Positions 1 to 8,936 of a stretch of DNA of 43,310 bases are shown here, one piece after another (within the stretch, counting starts at the first letter, position 1; every line of letters begins with the position of its first letter). The notes under the pieces are model-generated. The model did not search any database. It was not told the DNA's origin and saw only the letters and a program-made list of their open reading frames with translations. Both the position numbers and the translations under genes were made by a program. Source of the stretch: Fischerella muscicola SAG 1427-1 = PCC 73103 (GTDB lineage Bacteria; Cyanobacteriota; Cyanobacteriia; Cyanobacteriales; Nostocaceae); NCBI RefSeq assembly GCF_000317245.1, contig NZ_AJLJ01000373.1:1-43310 (forward strand), read 5' to 3'.

Positions 1-3
1 AAA

Positions 4-3000
4 GTGCAAGTCAAAGATAGTTTGCGGTTACTGTTTGTAGTCAGTCGTCCTAGTGGTGCGGGATTCATTGACCCCCGTGGGGAAGCAAGGGCTGTGTTGG
101 ATGCGATTCAACAAGCTGCTAAAGGACGGGTTGAGGTGGAGTTTTTGCGTCCAGCGACATTGGATAATTTGGTTGCGCGGTTAGAAGACTCAGACCAACC
201 CCCTGTTGATATTGTACATTTTGATGGACATGGGGTATTTGATCCTGATGGGCGTTTTCACGCACAGGCTAAATCTAGTGATCCGACCGGAGTAACCAAA
301 GGCGCAAATGAGAACGGTGGCAATATTGGTTACTTGTTATTTGAGGATCAAGAAGGGAAAATGGCCCTGATTACTGCCGAAACCTTGGGCGATATGCTAA
401 ATCGGCAAAAAGTGGGGTTAATTGTCTTGTCTGCTTGTCAATCGGGGGCGATCGCTGGTGAAGATGGAGAAGATGCAATGGGTTGTGTCGCCGCTAGGTT
501 AACTCATGCGGGTATTCCCACCGTCTTGGCAATGACTTATTCGGTATTAGTGACAACTACCCATCAACTGTTTGCTAAATTTTATCAGCATTTGGTGTCT
601 GGTGCAGGTATGGGTGAGGCGTTGGATAATGCGCGGCGAGACTTGTATCTCAACCAAGAACGGGGAGAACGGCAACGGGGCGAGGAACGGGTAAAGTTAA
701 AATTGCAAGATTGGTTTTTACCAGCCTTGTATCAAGGGGCTGGGGATACACCGTTATTGCACAAAGGCTTGCAGAATCAGGAAAGCGGCGAAGAATTACA
801 ATGGGGAAACTTGCCAGATTTACAAGAAGCCGGGTTTTTTGGTCGCAGTCGCCAATTGTGGCAAATAGAATCGTGGTTTGTGCAGGGAACGCGCCGCCTC
901 ACGGTTTCGGGTTTTGGCGGTCAGGGAAAAACTTATCTTGTCCAAGAAGCAGGACGCTGGTTACACCGCACGGGGATGTTTGAGAAAGTCTGTTTTGTTG
1001 ATTATGCTGCGTTTGGTGGTGTAGATGCGATAGGGTTGGCAGTCAGTACCCTGGCGACAGTGTTAGAGCAGAGTTTAATTGATGCCAAAGCAGCAACTCA
1101 AGCATTGCGGAACCAAGCCACTTTGTTAATTTTGGATAACTTGGAAACCTTGCCCCCAGAAAGTTTACGGGAACTGTTAACCGAAGCAAAAAAATGGTCA
1201 GAGGTCGGGGAATGTCGCGTGTTACTCACCACTCGCACACCAGATTTTCACCATCCTGATTATCCCACAGCAGGCAGTCGCAAACATATTTGTTTATCTT
1301 TGGGGGGTTTAGGGCGAGAAGATGCCCTGGCATATTTCCAGAGTTTAATCAAACTGCCCCCAGCACCACGATTTGAACCACCCAAACGCGAGGTGTTGTT
1401 GGAATTATTTCAACAGGTGAAGTTTCATCCCCTGTCTATTGGTTTGTTAGCAAGACAGTTGAAAACCCGCCGTTCGGCTGAGTTGGGACAACGCTTAGAA
1501 GCATTAATTGCTCAAACACCAGATAATCCCCTATTGGCATCGTTGAATTTATCTTTGGAACGGTTGGACGCTGAGGCGATGGAATTGTTGCCTCGGTTGG
1601 GCGTGTTTCAGGGCGGGGCACTTGAGAATATGTTGCTGGAAATTACAGAAATTTCTGAATCACAGTGGCAAATTCTGCGCCCAGCATTGGAAACTACTGG
1701 TTTAATTCAGCCTGAATATCTGACTGATGTTGCTGTGCCTTTTATCAAATTTCACCCCACCTTAGCCCCTGCCTTGTGGCCACGCTTATCCCCAGAAGCA
1801 CAGACAGAACTGCTTGCCCGTTATCAACAGGAATATTATCAACTGTCTGACTATTTGTATTTTGAAGATAGGAAAAATACTCGTGGAGTTCGTGCCATTG
1901 CTCAACAGGAATTACCGAATTTACTTTATGCAGTTGATGGCGCGTTGAATGCAGGTACAGAATGGGCAGTAGACTTTGTTGGTGAAGTAAACTTGTTTCT
2001 TGGCTACTTTGGACTTAACCGCGATCGCAGCTTACTAAATCAACGGATTGCCCAGTTGACAGGGGAAATCGGTTCTGATAAATGGTATCTCAGGCGTACA
2101 AGTTCAGGCGACCAATTATTCAATGCTGGTCGCTATCGGGAAGCAGCACTGGTATTTGGTGAGATACTGGCAGGGCTGGGTGAACAACCGAGCTACAAAT
2201 ACTGTGTTACTTTGGGTATACTGGGGCGGTGCTTGAAGCGGCAAAAACAAACAGCACAAGCAGCAGAAATTTGCCGTCAGGGGTTGGCAGTGGCGCAGCA
2301 GTTGGAACAGTCTGATAATGTCAAGCAACTGATGGGAGTGTTGCAGAGTGAATTGGCAGATGCGTTGACGGATATGGGGAATTATGATCAGGCACGCATT
2401 GCTTATGAAGCAGGATTAGCTATTTGCACAGAAATAGGACACTTTCATGGGGCTGCGGTATTAAATTTGCAACTCGGCACACTAGCCCTGGAACAAGGCA
2501 ACCTCCCAGAAGCAGAACAGCGTTACCTCAAAGGACTGACTACGTTACAGCAACTCAATGAACCAGCAAAAGAAGCTGTGGTTTGGCATCAACTGGGTAT
2601 AGTGTATGAAGAAAGCAAGCAGGGGGACGCTGCGGAAGATGCCTACCGAACATCAGCACAAATTAAAGAATCTCTTGGAAATCTGGCAGATGCAGCAAGT
2701 ACTTGGGGTCAATTAGGCAACCTCAATCACTTTGTTGGCAAACTGGGAGAGGCAGAGGCTTGGTTTCGTAAGGCTTTGAAGCAATTTCAAAAATTAGAAG
2801 ATCGAGCAAGTACATCTCTAATATTAAATAACCTCGCTAACCTACTACAAAACCAACCCCACCGCCTCAGCGAAGCCCGACAATTGGCAGAAGAAGCATT
2901 AGCGATCAGGAAAACTTTAGACCCGGCTGCGGCTAATATTTGGTCAACCTACGCAATTTTGGTAGATATTGCCGACAAGCAGGGCGACAGCACCCAAGCT

Positions 3001-3324
3001 AAAGAATATCGTCGCCAAGCAAGGCAAGCAAAAGCGGCGTTTGCGGGGACACAGTATGAGTTGCGGCAATATGGAGAGTTGATTGCATGGGTAGTTGCTG
3101 CTGTGGATAATGCAGAAATCAGGGAACAGCTAGAAACTGCGTTGGAGAATGCCGCAGAAGGTTCGCAAAATCTCTTTGCTGCTGCCATCCGTCGTATCTT
3201 AGCCGGCGAGCGAGATGAGAATATACTGTGGGAGCAGTTAAATTTGGAACAGTCTATGATTATCTACGCTATCCTGCGGGGGATTGCTGATCCTCAATAT
3301 CTTGAGTCGTTGCGGGAAGAGTAG
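4..3324 (+). CDS. CHAT protease / STAND NTPase / TPR protein
   Basis: This large multidomain protein resembles signalling or programmed-death NTPases. The N-terminal CHAT (caspase-like) domain covers about residues 5-245. Its probable catalytic pair is His76 in HFDGHG and Cys145 in LSACQSG. An NB-ARC/STAND-type ATPase follows: FFGR at about 278, Walker A GFGGQGKT at 303-310 and Walker B LLILDNLE at about 374-381. A winged-helix-like region leads into about eight TPR-like helical repeats from roughly residue 700 to 1015. By family knowledge, the TPRs sense a signal, the NTPase oligomerises and CHAT cleaves a target; the target is not known here. The GTG at position 4 is only the first start inside the window, and the reading frame is open to base 1, so the N-terminus may be incomplete. 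The next gene is more than 300 bases away. Confidence 0.85.
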   Translation: MQVKDSLRLLFVVSRPSGAGFIDPRGEARAVLDAIQQAAKGRVEVEFLRPATLDNLVARLEDSDQPPVDIVHFDGHGVFDPDGRFHAQAKSSDPTGVTKGANENGGNIGYLLFEDQEGKMALITAETLGDMLNRQKVGLIVLSACQSGAIAGEDGEDAMGCVAARLTHAGIPTVLAMTYSVLVTTTHQLFAKFYQHLVSGAGMGEALDNARRDLYLNQERGERQRGEERVKLKLQDWFLPALYQGAGDTPLLHKGLQNQESGEELQWGNLPDLQEAGFFGRSRQLWQIESWFVQGTRRLTVSGFGGQGKTYLVQEAGRWLHRTGMFEKVCFVDYAAFGGVDAIGLAVSTLATVLEQSLIDAKAATQALRNQATLLILDNLETLPPESLRELLTEAKKWSEVGECRVLLTTRTPDFHHPDYPTAGSRKHICLSLGGLGREDALAYFQSLIKLPPAPRFEPPKREVLLELFQQVKFHPLSIGLLARQLKTRRSAELGQRLEALIAQTPDNPLLASLNLSLERLDAEAMELLPRLGVFQGGALENMLLEITEISESQWQILRPALETTGLIQPEYLTDVAVPFIKFHPTLAPALWPRLSPEAQTELLARYQQEYYQLSDYLYFEDRKNTRGVRAIAQQELPNLLYAVDGALNAGTEWAVDFVGEVNLFLGYFGLNRDRSLLNQRIAQLTGEIGSDKWYLRRTSSGDQLFNAGRYREAALVFGEILAGLGEQPSYKYCVTLGILGRCLKRQKQTAQAAEICRQGLAVAQQLEQSDNVKQLMGVLQSELADALTDMGNYDQARIAYEAGLAICTEIGHFHGAAVLNLQLGTLALEQGNLPEAEQRYLKGLTTLQQLNEPAKEAVVWHQLGIVYEESKQGDAAEDAYRTSAQIKESLGNLADAASTWGQLGNLNHFVGKLGEAEAWFRKALKQFQKLEDRASTSLILNNLANLLQNQPHRLSEARQLAEEALAIRKTLDPAAANIWSTYAILVDIADKQGDSTQAKEYRRQARQAKAAFAGTQYELRQYGELIAWVVAAVDNAEIREQLETALENAAEGSQNLFAAAIRRILAGERDENILWEQLNLEQSMIIYAILRGIADPQYLESLREE

Positions 3325-3656
3325 AGACGAGTCGCAGGTTTTCAGATCCCCGACTTTTTAAAAAAGTCGGGGATCTGGGCCGCGTTATGGCTTCAGCCTA
3401 ACCCATCGGATAACATGGTGCTTAGGCGCTTAATCATGCTTTTCGTGACAAATTACATCATAAATGGGATATTTGCCTAGACATAAGCAGTACCCCTTGA
3501 TTTATGTTTATTTTAGCCAGTTTGCATATCCAGACTGCTTACACCCCTACACTTTTTTCTATTTATCCTTATATTTTTCTTTAATCTTAATGAAAAGTTA
3601 AAACACTTGTGTAAATCTGCATACAAAATAGTTTGCAGAACACCATTAAAGCGATT
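3325..3656. other. intergenic region, CHAT gene to acs
   Basis: This gap of about 330 bases holds a perfect 17-bp hairpin just after the CHAT-NTPase stop (listed separately). It also holds an AT-rich stretch at about 3540-3630 that probably contains the acs promoter. I see no reading frame with coding character. I could not fix -35 and -10 boxes with confidence. Confidence 0.6.
3343..3377. repeat. 17-bp perfect hairpin, repeat family A copy 1
   Basis: The arms at 3343-3359 and 3361-3377 are perfect reverse complements around a single base. The core is AGATCCCCGACTT and its complement. A second copy lies at 6610-6642. It starts 19 bases after the CHAT gene's stop and could also end its transcription, since the arms contain A5/T5 runs. 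Confidence 0.85.
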
Positions 3657-5627
3657 ATGTCTCAACCAACGATAGAATCAATCCTCCAAGAAAAACGTTT
3701 ATTCTCACCTAACCCAGAATTTTCCCAAAACGCCCATATTAAAAGCCTGCAAGAATATCAGCATCTTTACGAAAAAGCCAAAGCCAATCCCGAACAATTT
3801 TGGGCAGAATTGGCAGAACAAGAATTAGACTGGTTTGCAAAGTGGGATCAAGTGTTAGATTGGCAACCACCGTTTGCGAAGTGGTTTGTTAACGGTAAAA
3901 TAAACATTTCTTACAACTGTCTTGACAGACATCTAACTACTTGGCGCAAAAATAAAGCCGCGATTATTTGGGAAGGAGAACCAGGGGACTCACGCACCCT
4001 TACCTACGCCCAGCTACATCGGGAAGTTTGTCAATTTGCTAATGTGCTGAAACAATTGGGAGTGCACAAAGGCGATCGCATTGGTATTTATATGCCGATG
4101 ATACCCGAAGCTGCGATCGCCATGTTAGCCTGTGCGAGAATTGGCGCACCCCACAGTGTGATCTTTGGTGGTTTTAGTGCGGAAGCTTTACGAGATCGAT
4201 TAATTGACGCCCAAGCCAAATTAGTGATCACTGCTGATGGTGGTTGGCGTAAAGATGCGATCGTTCCTCTTAAGGAACAGGTAGATAAAGCTTTGGCAGA
4301 TGGTACAGTTTCGACTGTGCAAAACGTCTTGGTTGTCCAGCGTACCAATCAAAAAACTAATATGGAACCTGGACGCGACCATTGGTGGCATGATTTACAA
4401 AGGGGTGTGAGCGCAGATTGTCCCGCCGAACCAATGGACAGCGAAGATATGCTGTTTATTCTCTATACTTCTGGTAGTACCGGCAAACCAAAAGGCGTTG
4501 TGCATACAACTGGTGGATACAATTTGTATACTCACATGACGACCAAATGGATTTTTGATTTGCAAGATACCGATGTGTATTGGTGTACTGCCGATGTCGG
4601 TTGGATTACGGGACATAGCTACATTGTTTATGGGCCGCTTTCCAATGGCGCAACTACGGTAATGTATGAAGGTGCGCCCCGTGCTTCTAATCCTGGTTGT
4701 ATGTGGGACGTCATTGAAAAGTATGGTGTGACAGTTTTTTATACCGCACCCACAGCGATTCGTGCTTTTATCAAAATGGGTGAACATTTACCCAAAGCTA
4801 GGAATTTATCTTCTCTGCGTTTGTTGGGAACCGTTGGCGAACCAATTAACCCCGAAGCTTGGATGTGGTATCACAGAGTGATTGGTGGCGATCGCTGTCC
4901 AATTGTTGATACATGGTGGCAAACTGAAACTGGTGGAATTATGATTACACCGCTTCCAGGAGCAATTCCCACTAAACCAGGTTCAGCAACTCTTCCTTTC
5001 CCTGGGATTCTTGCCGATGTGGTAGATTTGGAAGGTAATTCCGTTGGCGACAACGAAGGTGGTTATTTGGCAGTTCGCTATCCTTGGCCGGGAATGATGC
5101 GAACAGTATACGGCGACCCAGAGCGCTTCCGTCGGACTTATTGGGAACACATTGCGCCCAAAGACGGGAAGTACATTTATTTTGCAGGCGATGGTGCGAG
5201 ACGAGATGAAGACGGCTACTTCTGGGTGATGGGTCGAGTGGATGATGTGATTAATGTATCAGGACATCGTCTGGGAACAATGGAAATCGAATCGGCTTTA
5301 GTTTCTCATCCGGCGGTAGCTGAAGCAGCAGTGGTAGGTAAACCAGATGAACTCAAAGGTGAAGATATTGTAGCTTTTGTGACTTTAGAAGGCGGTAAAA
5401 CCCCTAGTGAAGAACTGAATCAAGAATTGAAAAAACACGTCGTCAGTGAAATTGGTGCGATCGCTCGTCCTGGAGAAATTCGTTTTACAGATGCATTACC
5501 CAAAACTCGTTCTGGTAAGATTATGCGCCGCTTATTAAGAAATCTAGCTGCCGGACAAGAAGTATCAGGTGATACTTCTACATTAGAAGATAGAAGCGTG
5601 TTAGATAAGCTACGCCAAGGCGCTTAG
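3657..5627 (+). CDS. acs: acetyl-CoA synthetase
   Basis: This AMP-forming enzyme converts acetate, ATP and CoA to acetyl-CoA in the cytoplasm and lets the cell use acetate. The 656-residue length is normal for the family. The phosphate-binding loop YTSGSTGKPKG starts at about residue 270. A long adenylate-binding region includes DTWWQTETGG. The C-terminal PKTRSGKIMRR carries Lys621, the residue that is reversibly acetylated in the family. An in-frame TTG lies 24 bases upstream, but the protein starting MSQPTIES matches the usual N-terminus, so ATG 3657 was chosen. The gene stands alone, with a hairpin terminator after it. No truncation or missing motif is seen. Confidence 0.97.
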   Translation: MSQPTIESILQEKRLFSPNPEFSQNAHIKSLQEYQHLYEKAKANPEQFWAELAEQELDWFAKWDQVLDWQPPFAKWFVNGKINISYNCLDRHLTTWRKNKAAIIWEGEPGDSRTLTYAQLHREVCQFANVLKQLGVHKGDRIGIYMPMIPEAAIAMLACARIGAPHSVIFGGFSAEALRDRLIDAQAKLVITADGGWRKDAIVPLKEQVDKALADGTVSTVQNVLVVQRTNQKTNMEPGRDHWWHDLQRGVSADCPAEPMDSEDMLFILYTSGSTGKPKGVVHTTGGYNLYTHMTTKWIFDLQDTDVYWCTADVGWITGHSYIVYGPLSNGATTVMYEGAPRASNPGCMWDVIEKYGVTVFYTAPTAIRAFIKMGEHLPKARNLSSLRLLGTVGEPINPEAWMWYHRVIGGDRCPIVDTWWQTETGGIMITPLPGAIPTKPGSATLPFPGILADVVDLEGNSVGDNEGGYLAVRYPWPGMMRTVYGDPERFRRTYWEHIAPKDGKYIYFAGDGARRDEDGYFWVMGRVDDVINVSGHRLGTMEIESALVSHPAVAEAAVVGKPDELKGEDIVAFVTLEGGKTPSEELNQELKKHVVSEIGAIARPGEIRFTDALPKTRSGKIMRRLLRNLAAGQEVSGDTSTLEDRSVLDKLRQGA

Positions 5628-5638
5628 TAAGGCTCAGA

Positions 5639-5675
5639 GGTGTGTTAACTGAAGTATGACACACCCTTGTTTTTA
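5639..5675 (+). terminator. probable acs terminator
   Basis: GGTGTGT at 5639-5645 pairs with ACACACC at 5659-5665. A T-rich tail ending TTGTTTTT follows, starting 11 bases after the acs stop codon. Confidence 0.6.
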
Positions 5676-5745
5676 CTCTGCGCTCTTTGTGTATCTGCGG
5701 TTATAAAGTAATTTATTTAACCACAGAGGCGCAGAGAGCGCAGAG
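5676..5745. repeat. imperfect inverted repeat, GCGCAGAG family
   Basis: The arms at 5676-5703 and 5718-5745 (28 bases each) are reverse complements with about five mismatches and a 14-base AT-rich loop. The right arm carries AGGCGCAGAGAGCGCAGAG. A related 25-base stretch (about 22 matches) lies inside sufD at 34405-34431. Confidence 0.75.
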
Positions 5746-5825
5746 AGAAGAGTAAAGATTTAAAAATGGTTAAAATATTTATTGTATATAGATATTAATC
5801 CCAAGTAATCAAAAATTACTGCGTG

Positions 5826-6500
5826 ATGAAGCCAAAAAATCCTTTCAAATCGAGATTAGGTCAAACTGCTTGTTACTTGAGTCTGGGTATTTTGATCGTC
5901 ACAAATACATCGCACTTTGTTTCTGCACAGGTACGCTATCCTGGTAATCCTAAACAACACACCCAGGAACAAAGACTAGCACAATTTCCTGGCGGTGATA
6001 GTGGACAGACAGAGCGATCGCAACTTATTCAAATAGCAAATACTTTATTGAACCAAGGTAATTTTGCTGGTGCGGAAGAGAATTTGCGAAAATTGATCAA
6101 GAAGTATCCTAAAGATGCTTTTGGATATTTTCAGTTAGGAAATGTTCTGTTTCGTCAAGAGAAAAAAGACGAAGCAATTAAACAATATCAAGAAGCAATT
6201 CGTTTAGATTCTAAATACGCTCTTGCGTACAATGGTATGGGGCTTGTGTTTGCCAGTCAAGAACAATGGAATGAAGCGATCGCAGAATATAATAAAGCAC
6301 TTGAAATTAATCCCAATTATGGTGATGCGCTGACTAATTTGGCTCAAGCACAGTGGGAATCAGGTAAAAAAGATGAAGCGATCGCATCTTTAGAAAAAGC
6401 TTTGAGTGTTTTTAAATCCCAAAATCGACCACAAAGAGTACAACGAATTCAAGAGATTTTACGCAAGCTTAAACCTGATGATGACCCAAGTGTATCGTGA
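5826..6500 (+). CDS. secreted or lumenal TPR protein
   Basis: This 224-residue protein has an N-terminal signal peptide: a basic start, a hydrophobic stretch at about 14-27 and a likely cut after FVSA at residue 34. About four tetratricopeptide repeats cover residues 66-201 (for example AIKQYQEAIRLDSKYALAY). TPRs bind other proteins, so an assembly or scaffold role in the periplasm or thylakoid lumen is plausible, but no partner is shown. The last 25 residues (QRVQRIQEILRKL) resemble the tail of the second TPR protein at 27338-28030, which suggests they are paralogues. ATG 5826 was chosen over the in-frame GTG directly before it. A GCGCAGAG inverted repeat lies upstream. Confidence 0.8.
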   Translation: MKPKNPFKSRLGQTACYLSLGILIVTNTSHFVSAQVRYPGNPKQHTQEQRLAQFPGGDSGQTERSQLIQIANTLLNQGNFAGAEENLRKLIKKYPKDAFGYFQLGNVLFRQEKKDEAIKQYQEAIRLDSKYALAYNGMGLVFASQEQWNEAIAEYNKALEINPNYGDALTNLAQAQWESGKKDEAIASLEKALSVFKSQNRPQRVQRIQEILRKLKPDDDPSVS

Positions 6501-6609
6501 TAATTACGATTGATTTATGAGATTATCCCAATTGGTAAAGGGAATATTGATTTTATTAATTGCTGCAAAATATAGCAATTCTATATGATTTGTGAGAATC
6601 GCAAAGCTC

Positions 6610-6642
6610 AGATCCCCGACTTCTTAGAGAAGTCGGGGATCT
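6610..6642. repeat. 15-bp perfect hairpin, repeat family A copy 2
   Basis: The arms at 6610-6624 and 6628-6642 are perfect reverse complements with a TAG loop and the same AGATCCCCGACTT core as 3343-3377. It sits between the TPR gene and the PxcA-like gene. Confidence 0.85.
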
Positions 6643-6703
6643 TGTGGTTCACGAATGATTTAGGAAGGGTATAGTAAATTAGTCTATTTAATTAAATCTA
6701 ATA

Positions 6704-7576
6704 ATGAAAAATAATAATGATGACCACAGTCAAAAATCAGATTCATCTAAAATAAATGAAATGAGAGTGACACCAGCCTCTCAAAAAACAGGATTTTTAC
6801 CACGCTCACTTGGTAGAACATTTAATAAAATTAAATCTGATTTTTCTCCCCAAGCCGAAGAACAGTATATTAGAAATTTTCAAATTTCGAGAAATAGGAC
6901 AAGAATCGCAATCCGATTTTTAATCATGCTGATTGTTGTCCCACTGTTAACTCAATATTTATCTAAGCAATTATTGATCAGTCCGATTGTCGGACGTGTG
7001 CGAGGTGAAAATACACCTCAAATTTTCCTCAATGAAGAGATGGAAGAAAAAGCCCTTCAAGAACTTAAATTTTATGAAAAACAACTCAGATTTGAAAGTT
7101 TGTTGCGTAAATCTCCGCCAATTTCTCCAGAAGTTGTCGAAGTAAAAGTGAAAGAGAAAGCCAAAGAAATTGCAGAAAATTTTCGCCAGGAAAGTCAGAA
7201 TGCTATTAGTAATGTGTTTGCAAACCTGGTTTCACTTATTGCTTTTGCTTTTGTCATAGCTACAAGCAAACGAGAAATTGTAATTGTGAAGTCATTTATA
7301 GATGACATGATCTATGGTCTGAGCGATAGTGCCAAGGCTTTTTTAATTATTTTATTTACAGATATATTCGTCGGGTTTCACTCACCCCATGGTTGGGAGG
7401 TGATTCTAGAAGGAGTTGCAGCACATTTAGGATTACCAGCTAACAGAAATGCCATATTTTTATTTATTGCTACTTTTCCCGTGATATTAGATACTATATT
7501 TAAATATTGGATATTCCGTTATCTCAGTCGGTTGTCACCTTCAGCACTCGCTACATTAAAAGAAATGGACGAGTGA
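6704..7576 (+). CDS. pxcA: PxcA/PxcL (CemA family) proton extrusion protein
   Basis: This is a membrane protein of the CemA/PxcA family, whose cyanobacterial members are needed for light-dependent proton extrusion. The 290 residues hold four predicted membrane segments at about 67-86, 170-187, 211-226 and 250-271. The family hallmark GFHSPHGWE is at 224-232, and a charged coiled-coil-like loop lies at 108-168. Classical PxcA proteins are longer (over 400 residues in Synechocystis) because of an N-terminal extension. This short form could instead be the PxcL paralogue, so the symbol is provisional. The stop is followed within 9 bases by the alcohol dehydrogenase start, so the two are probably co-transcribed, though no functional link is known. 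Confidence 0.85.
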   Translation: MKNNNDDHSQKSDSSKINEMRVTPASQKTGFLPRSLGRTFNKIKSDFSPQAEEQYIRNFQISRNRTRIAIRFLIMLIVVPLLTQYLSKQLLISPIVGRVRGENTPQIFLNEEMEEKALQELKFYEKQLRFESLLRKSPPISPEVVEVKVKEKAKEIAENFRQESQNAISNVFANLVSLIAFAFVIATSKREIVIVKSFIDDMIYGLSDSAKAFLIILFTDIFVGFHSPHGWEVILEGVAAHLGLPANRNAIFLFIATFPVILDTIFKYWIFRYLSRLSPSALATLKEMDE

Positions 7577-7585
7577 TTTATGCTT

Positions 7586-8575
7586 ATGCGTGCAATGCTG
7601 TTGGAAGCGCCACATCAACCTCTGCGATTAGTTGACTTACCTGTACCGAAACCGAATCCAGAACAAGTACTGATTCGTGTTCATGCTTGTGCTGTCTGTC
7701 GTACAGATTTACATATTGTCGATGGGGAACTGACACACCCAAAACTACCTTTAATACCTGGGCATCAAATTGTCGGTATTGTAGAAGCAGTAGGAGAAAG
7801 GGTAGAAAAATTTCAGCTAGGCGATCGCGTTGGTGTTCCCTGGTTAGGTTATACTTGCGGTCACTGTCGCTACTGTGTTTCGGGACGGGAAAACCTTTGC
7901 GATTATGCCCAGTTCACTGGTTACAACCTAGATGGCGGTTATGCTGAGTATACCGTCGCTGATCACCGCTTTTGCTTTTTTATTCCTGAAGGTTATCCCG
8001 ATTTACAAGCCGCACCTTTATTATGTGGTGGATTGATTGGTTATCGCGCCTACAGAATGGCTGGTGATAATGTAGAAAAACTCGGTTTTTATGGTTTTGG
8101 TTCTGCTGCCCATATTTTAAATCAACTGGCGCGTTATCATGGGCGGCAAGTTTTTGCTTTTACTCGTGCTGGCGATACTCAAGGACAAGAATTTGCTCGT
8201 CAATTGGGTGCTGTGTGGACGGGTGGTTCTGATGAATTACCCCCAGAACCGCTAGATGCAGCGATTATTTTTGCTCCTGTAGGTAAACTAGTCCCTGCTG
8301 CTTTGCGAGCGATCGCCAAAGGTGGTGTGGTAGTTTGCGCTGGTATTCACATGAGTGAGATTCCTGCTTTCCCCTATGAAATTCTTTGGGAAGAAAGAGT
8401 ATTGCGATCGGTTGCTAATTTAACTCGCCAAGACGGAGAAGAATTTCTCGCCCTCGCACCCCAAGTTCCGATTCGCACAGAAGTCAATCTGTTTGGCTTG
8501 AGTGAAGCAAACGAAGCTTTAGACGCCCTCCGCAGTGGTAAAATCGAAGGCTCGGCTGTATTGGTTGTTGATTAG
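7586..8575 (+). CDS. zinc-dependent alcohol dehydrogenase
   Basis: This medium-chain dehydrogenase/reductase probably oxidises or reduces an alcohol/aldehyde pair with NAD(P). Counting from this start, the catalytic zinc ligands are Cys38 (CAVCRTD), His60 (GHQ) and Cys147 (LLCGG). The structural zinc is held by Cys91, Cys94, Cys97 and Cys105 (CGHCRYC and LC). The nucleotide-binding loop GFYGFGSAA lies in the middle of the protein. The total of 329 residues is normal for this subgroup. ATG 7580 is an alternative start two codons earlier. It lies directly behind the PxcA-like gene and is followed by a transposase-like remnant. The substrate cannot be told from the sequence. Confidence 0.9.
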   Translation: MRAMLLEAPHQPLRLVDLPVPKPNPEQVLIRVHACAVCRTDLHIVDGELTHPKLPLIPGHQIVGIVEAVGERVEKFQLGDRVGVPWLGYTCGHCRYCVSGRENLCDYAQFTGYNLDGGYAEYTVADHRFCFFIPEGYPDLQAAPLLCGGLIGYRAYRMAGDNVEKLGFYGFGSAAHILNQLARYHGRQVFAFTRAGDTQGQEFARQLGAVWTGGSDELPPEPLDAAIIFAPVGKLVPAALRAIAKGGVVVCAGIHMSEIPAFPYEILWEERVLRSVANLTRQDGEEFLALAPQVPIRTEVNLFGLSEANEALDALRSGKIEGSAVLVVD

Positions 8576-8576
8576 T

Positions 8577-8687
8577 ACAATTGATCGTAGAACTAAAATC
8601 TCTGGCGCACAATGGAAAATAGAGAATGTTCCTCAAGTCATTGCTCATCGTTGTGCTTATCTTAATGGATTAATCTTTGCTCGCTAA
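8577..8687 (+). pseudogene. C-terminal remnant of a transposase-like protein
   Basis: About 36 codons directly after the alcohol dehydrogenase stop read TIDRRTKISGAQW...NVPQV...HRCAYLNG and end in TAA. The composition and the closing CAYLNG motif look like the tail of an insertion-sequence transposase (perhaps ISKra4-like; the family is from memory and unsure). There is no start codon and no upstream part, so this is a decayed fragment. It marks an old insertion or deletion point. Confidence 0.4.
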
Positions 8688-8699
8688 ATAAAAAGTGGG

Positions 8700-8936
8700 A
8701 TGCTCCCTGCCTATAGTCAGGCATTAGATAAATTTGAATCGAAATCTTTACTCTTTTTTGAGATAGGTTCATTAGCTAATGCACCACTTGTTTCTTTTGA
8801 ACAAAAATCTAAATTTAGTGCCAAAATTAATGAGTTTATTCATAAGCATGAGAAAGCAATAGCAGTCCCTCTCATGACTCATTTAGCACTATGGTGCAGT
8901 TCACGTCTTCAAGAAATTAAAAATGAGATGTACTAG
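8700..8936 (+). CDS. hypothetical protein, 78 residues
   Basis: I do not recognise this short protein. It contains FESKSLLFFEIGSL and a helical, charged C-terminus (SSRLQEIKNEMY), with no signal peptide or membrane segment. It lies in the same frame as the transposase remnant, four codons after that stop, and has no clear ribosome binding site. It could be a fragment of a larger lost gene. Its stop codon overlaps the stop of the convergent gene on the other strand (shared CTAG). Confidence 0.35.
   Translation: MLPAYSQALDKFESKSLLFFEIGSLANAPLVSFEQKSKFSAKINEFIHKHEKAIAVPLMTHLALWCSSRLQEIKNEMY

Noticed and set aside
4395..4787. 130-codon frame antisense to acs
   Set aside because: It lies wholly inside acs on the other strand and has no independent signal.
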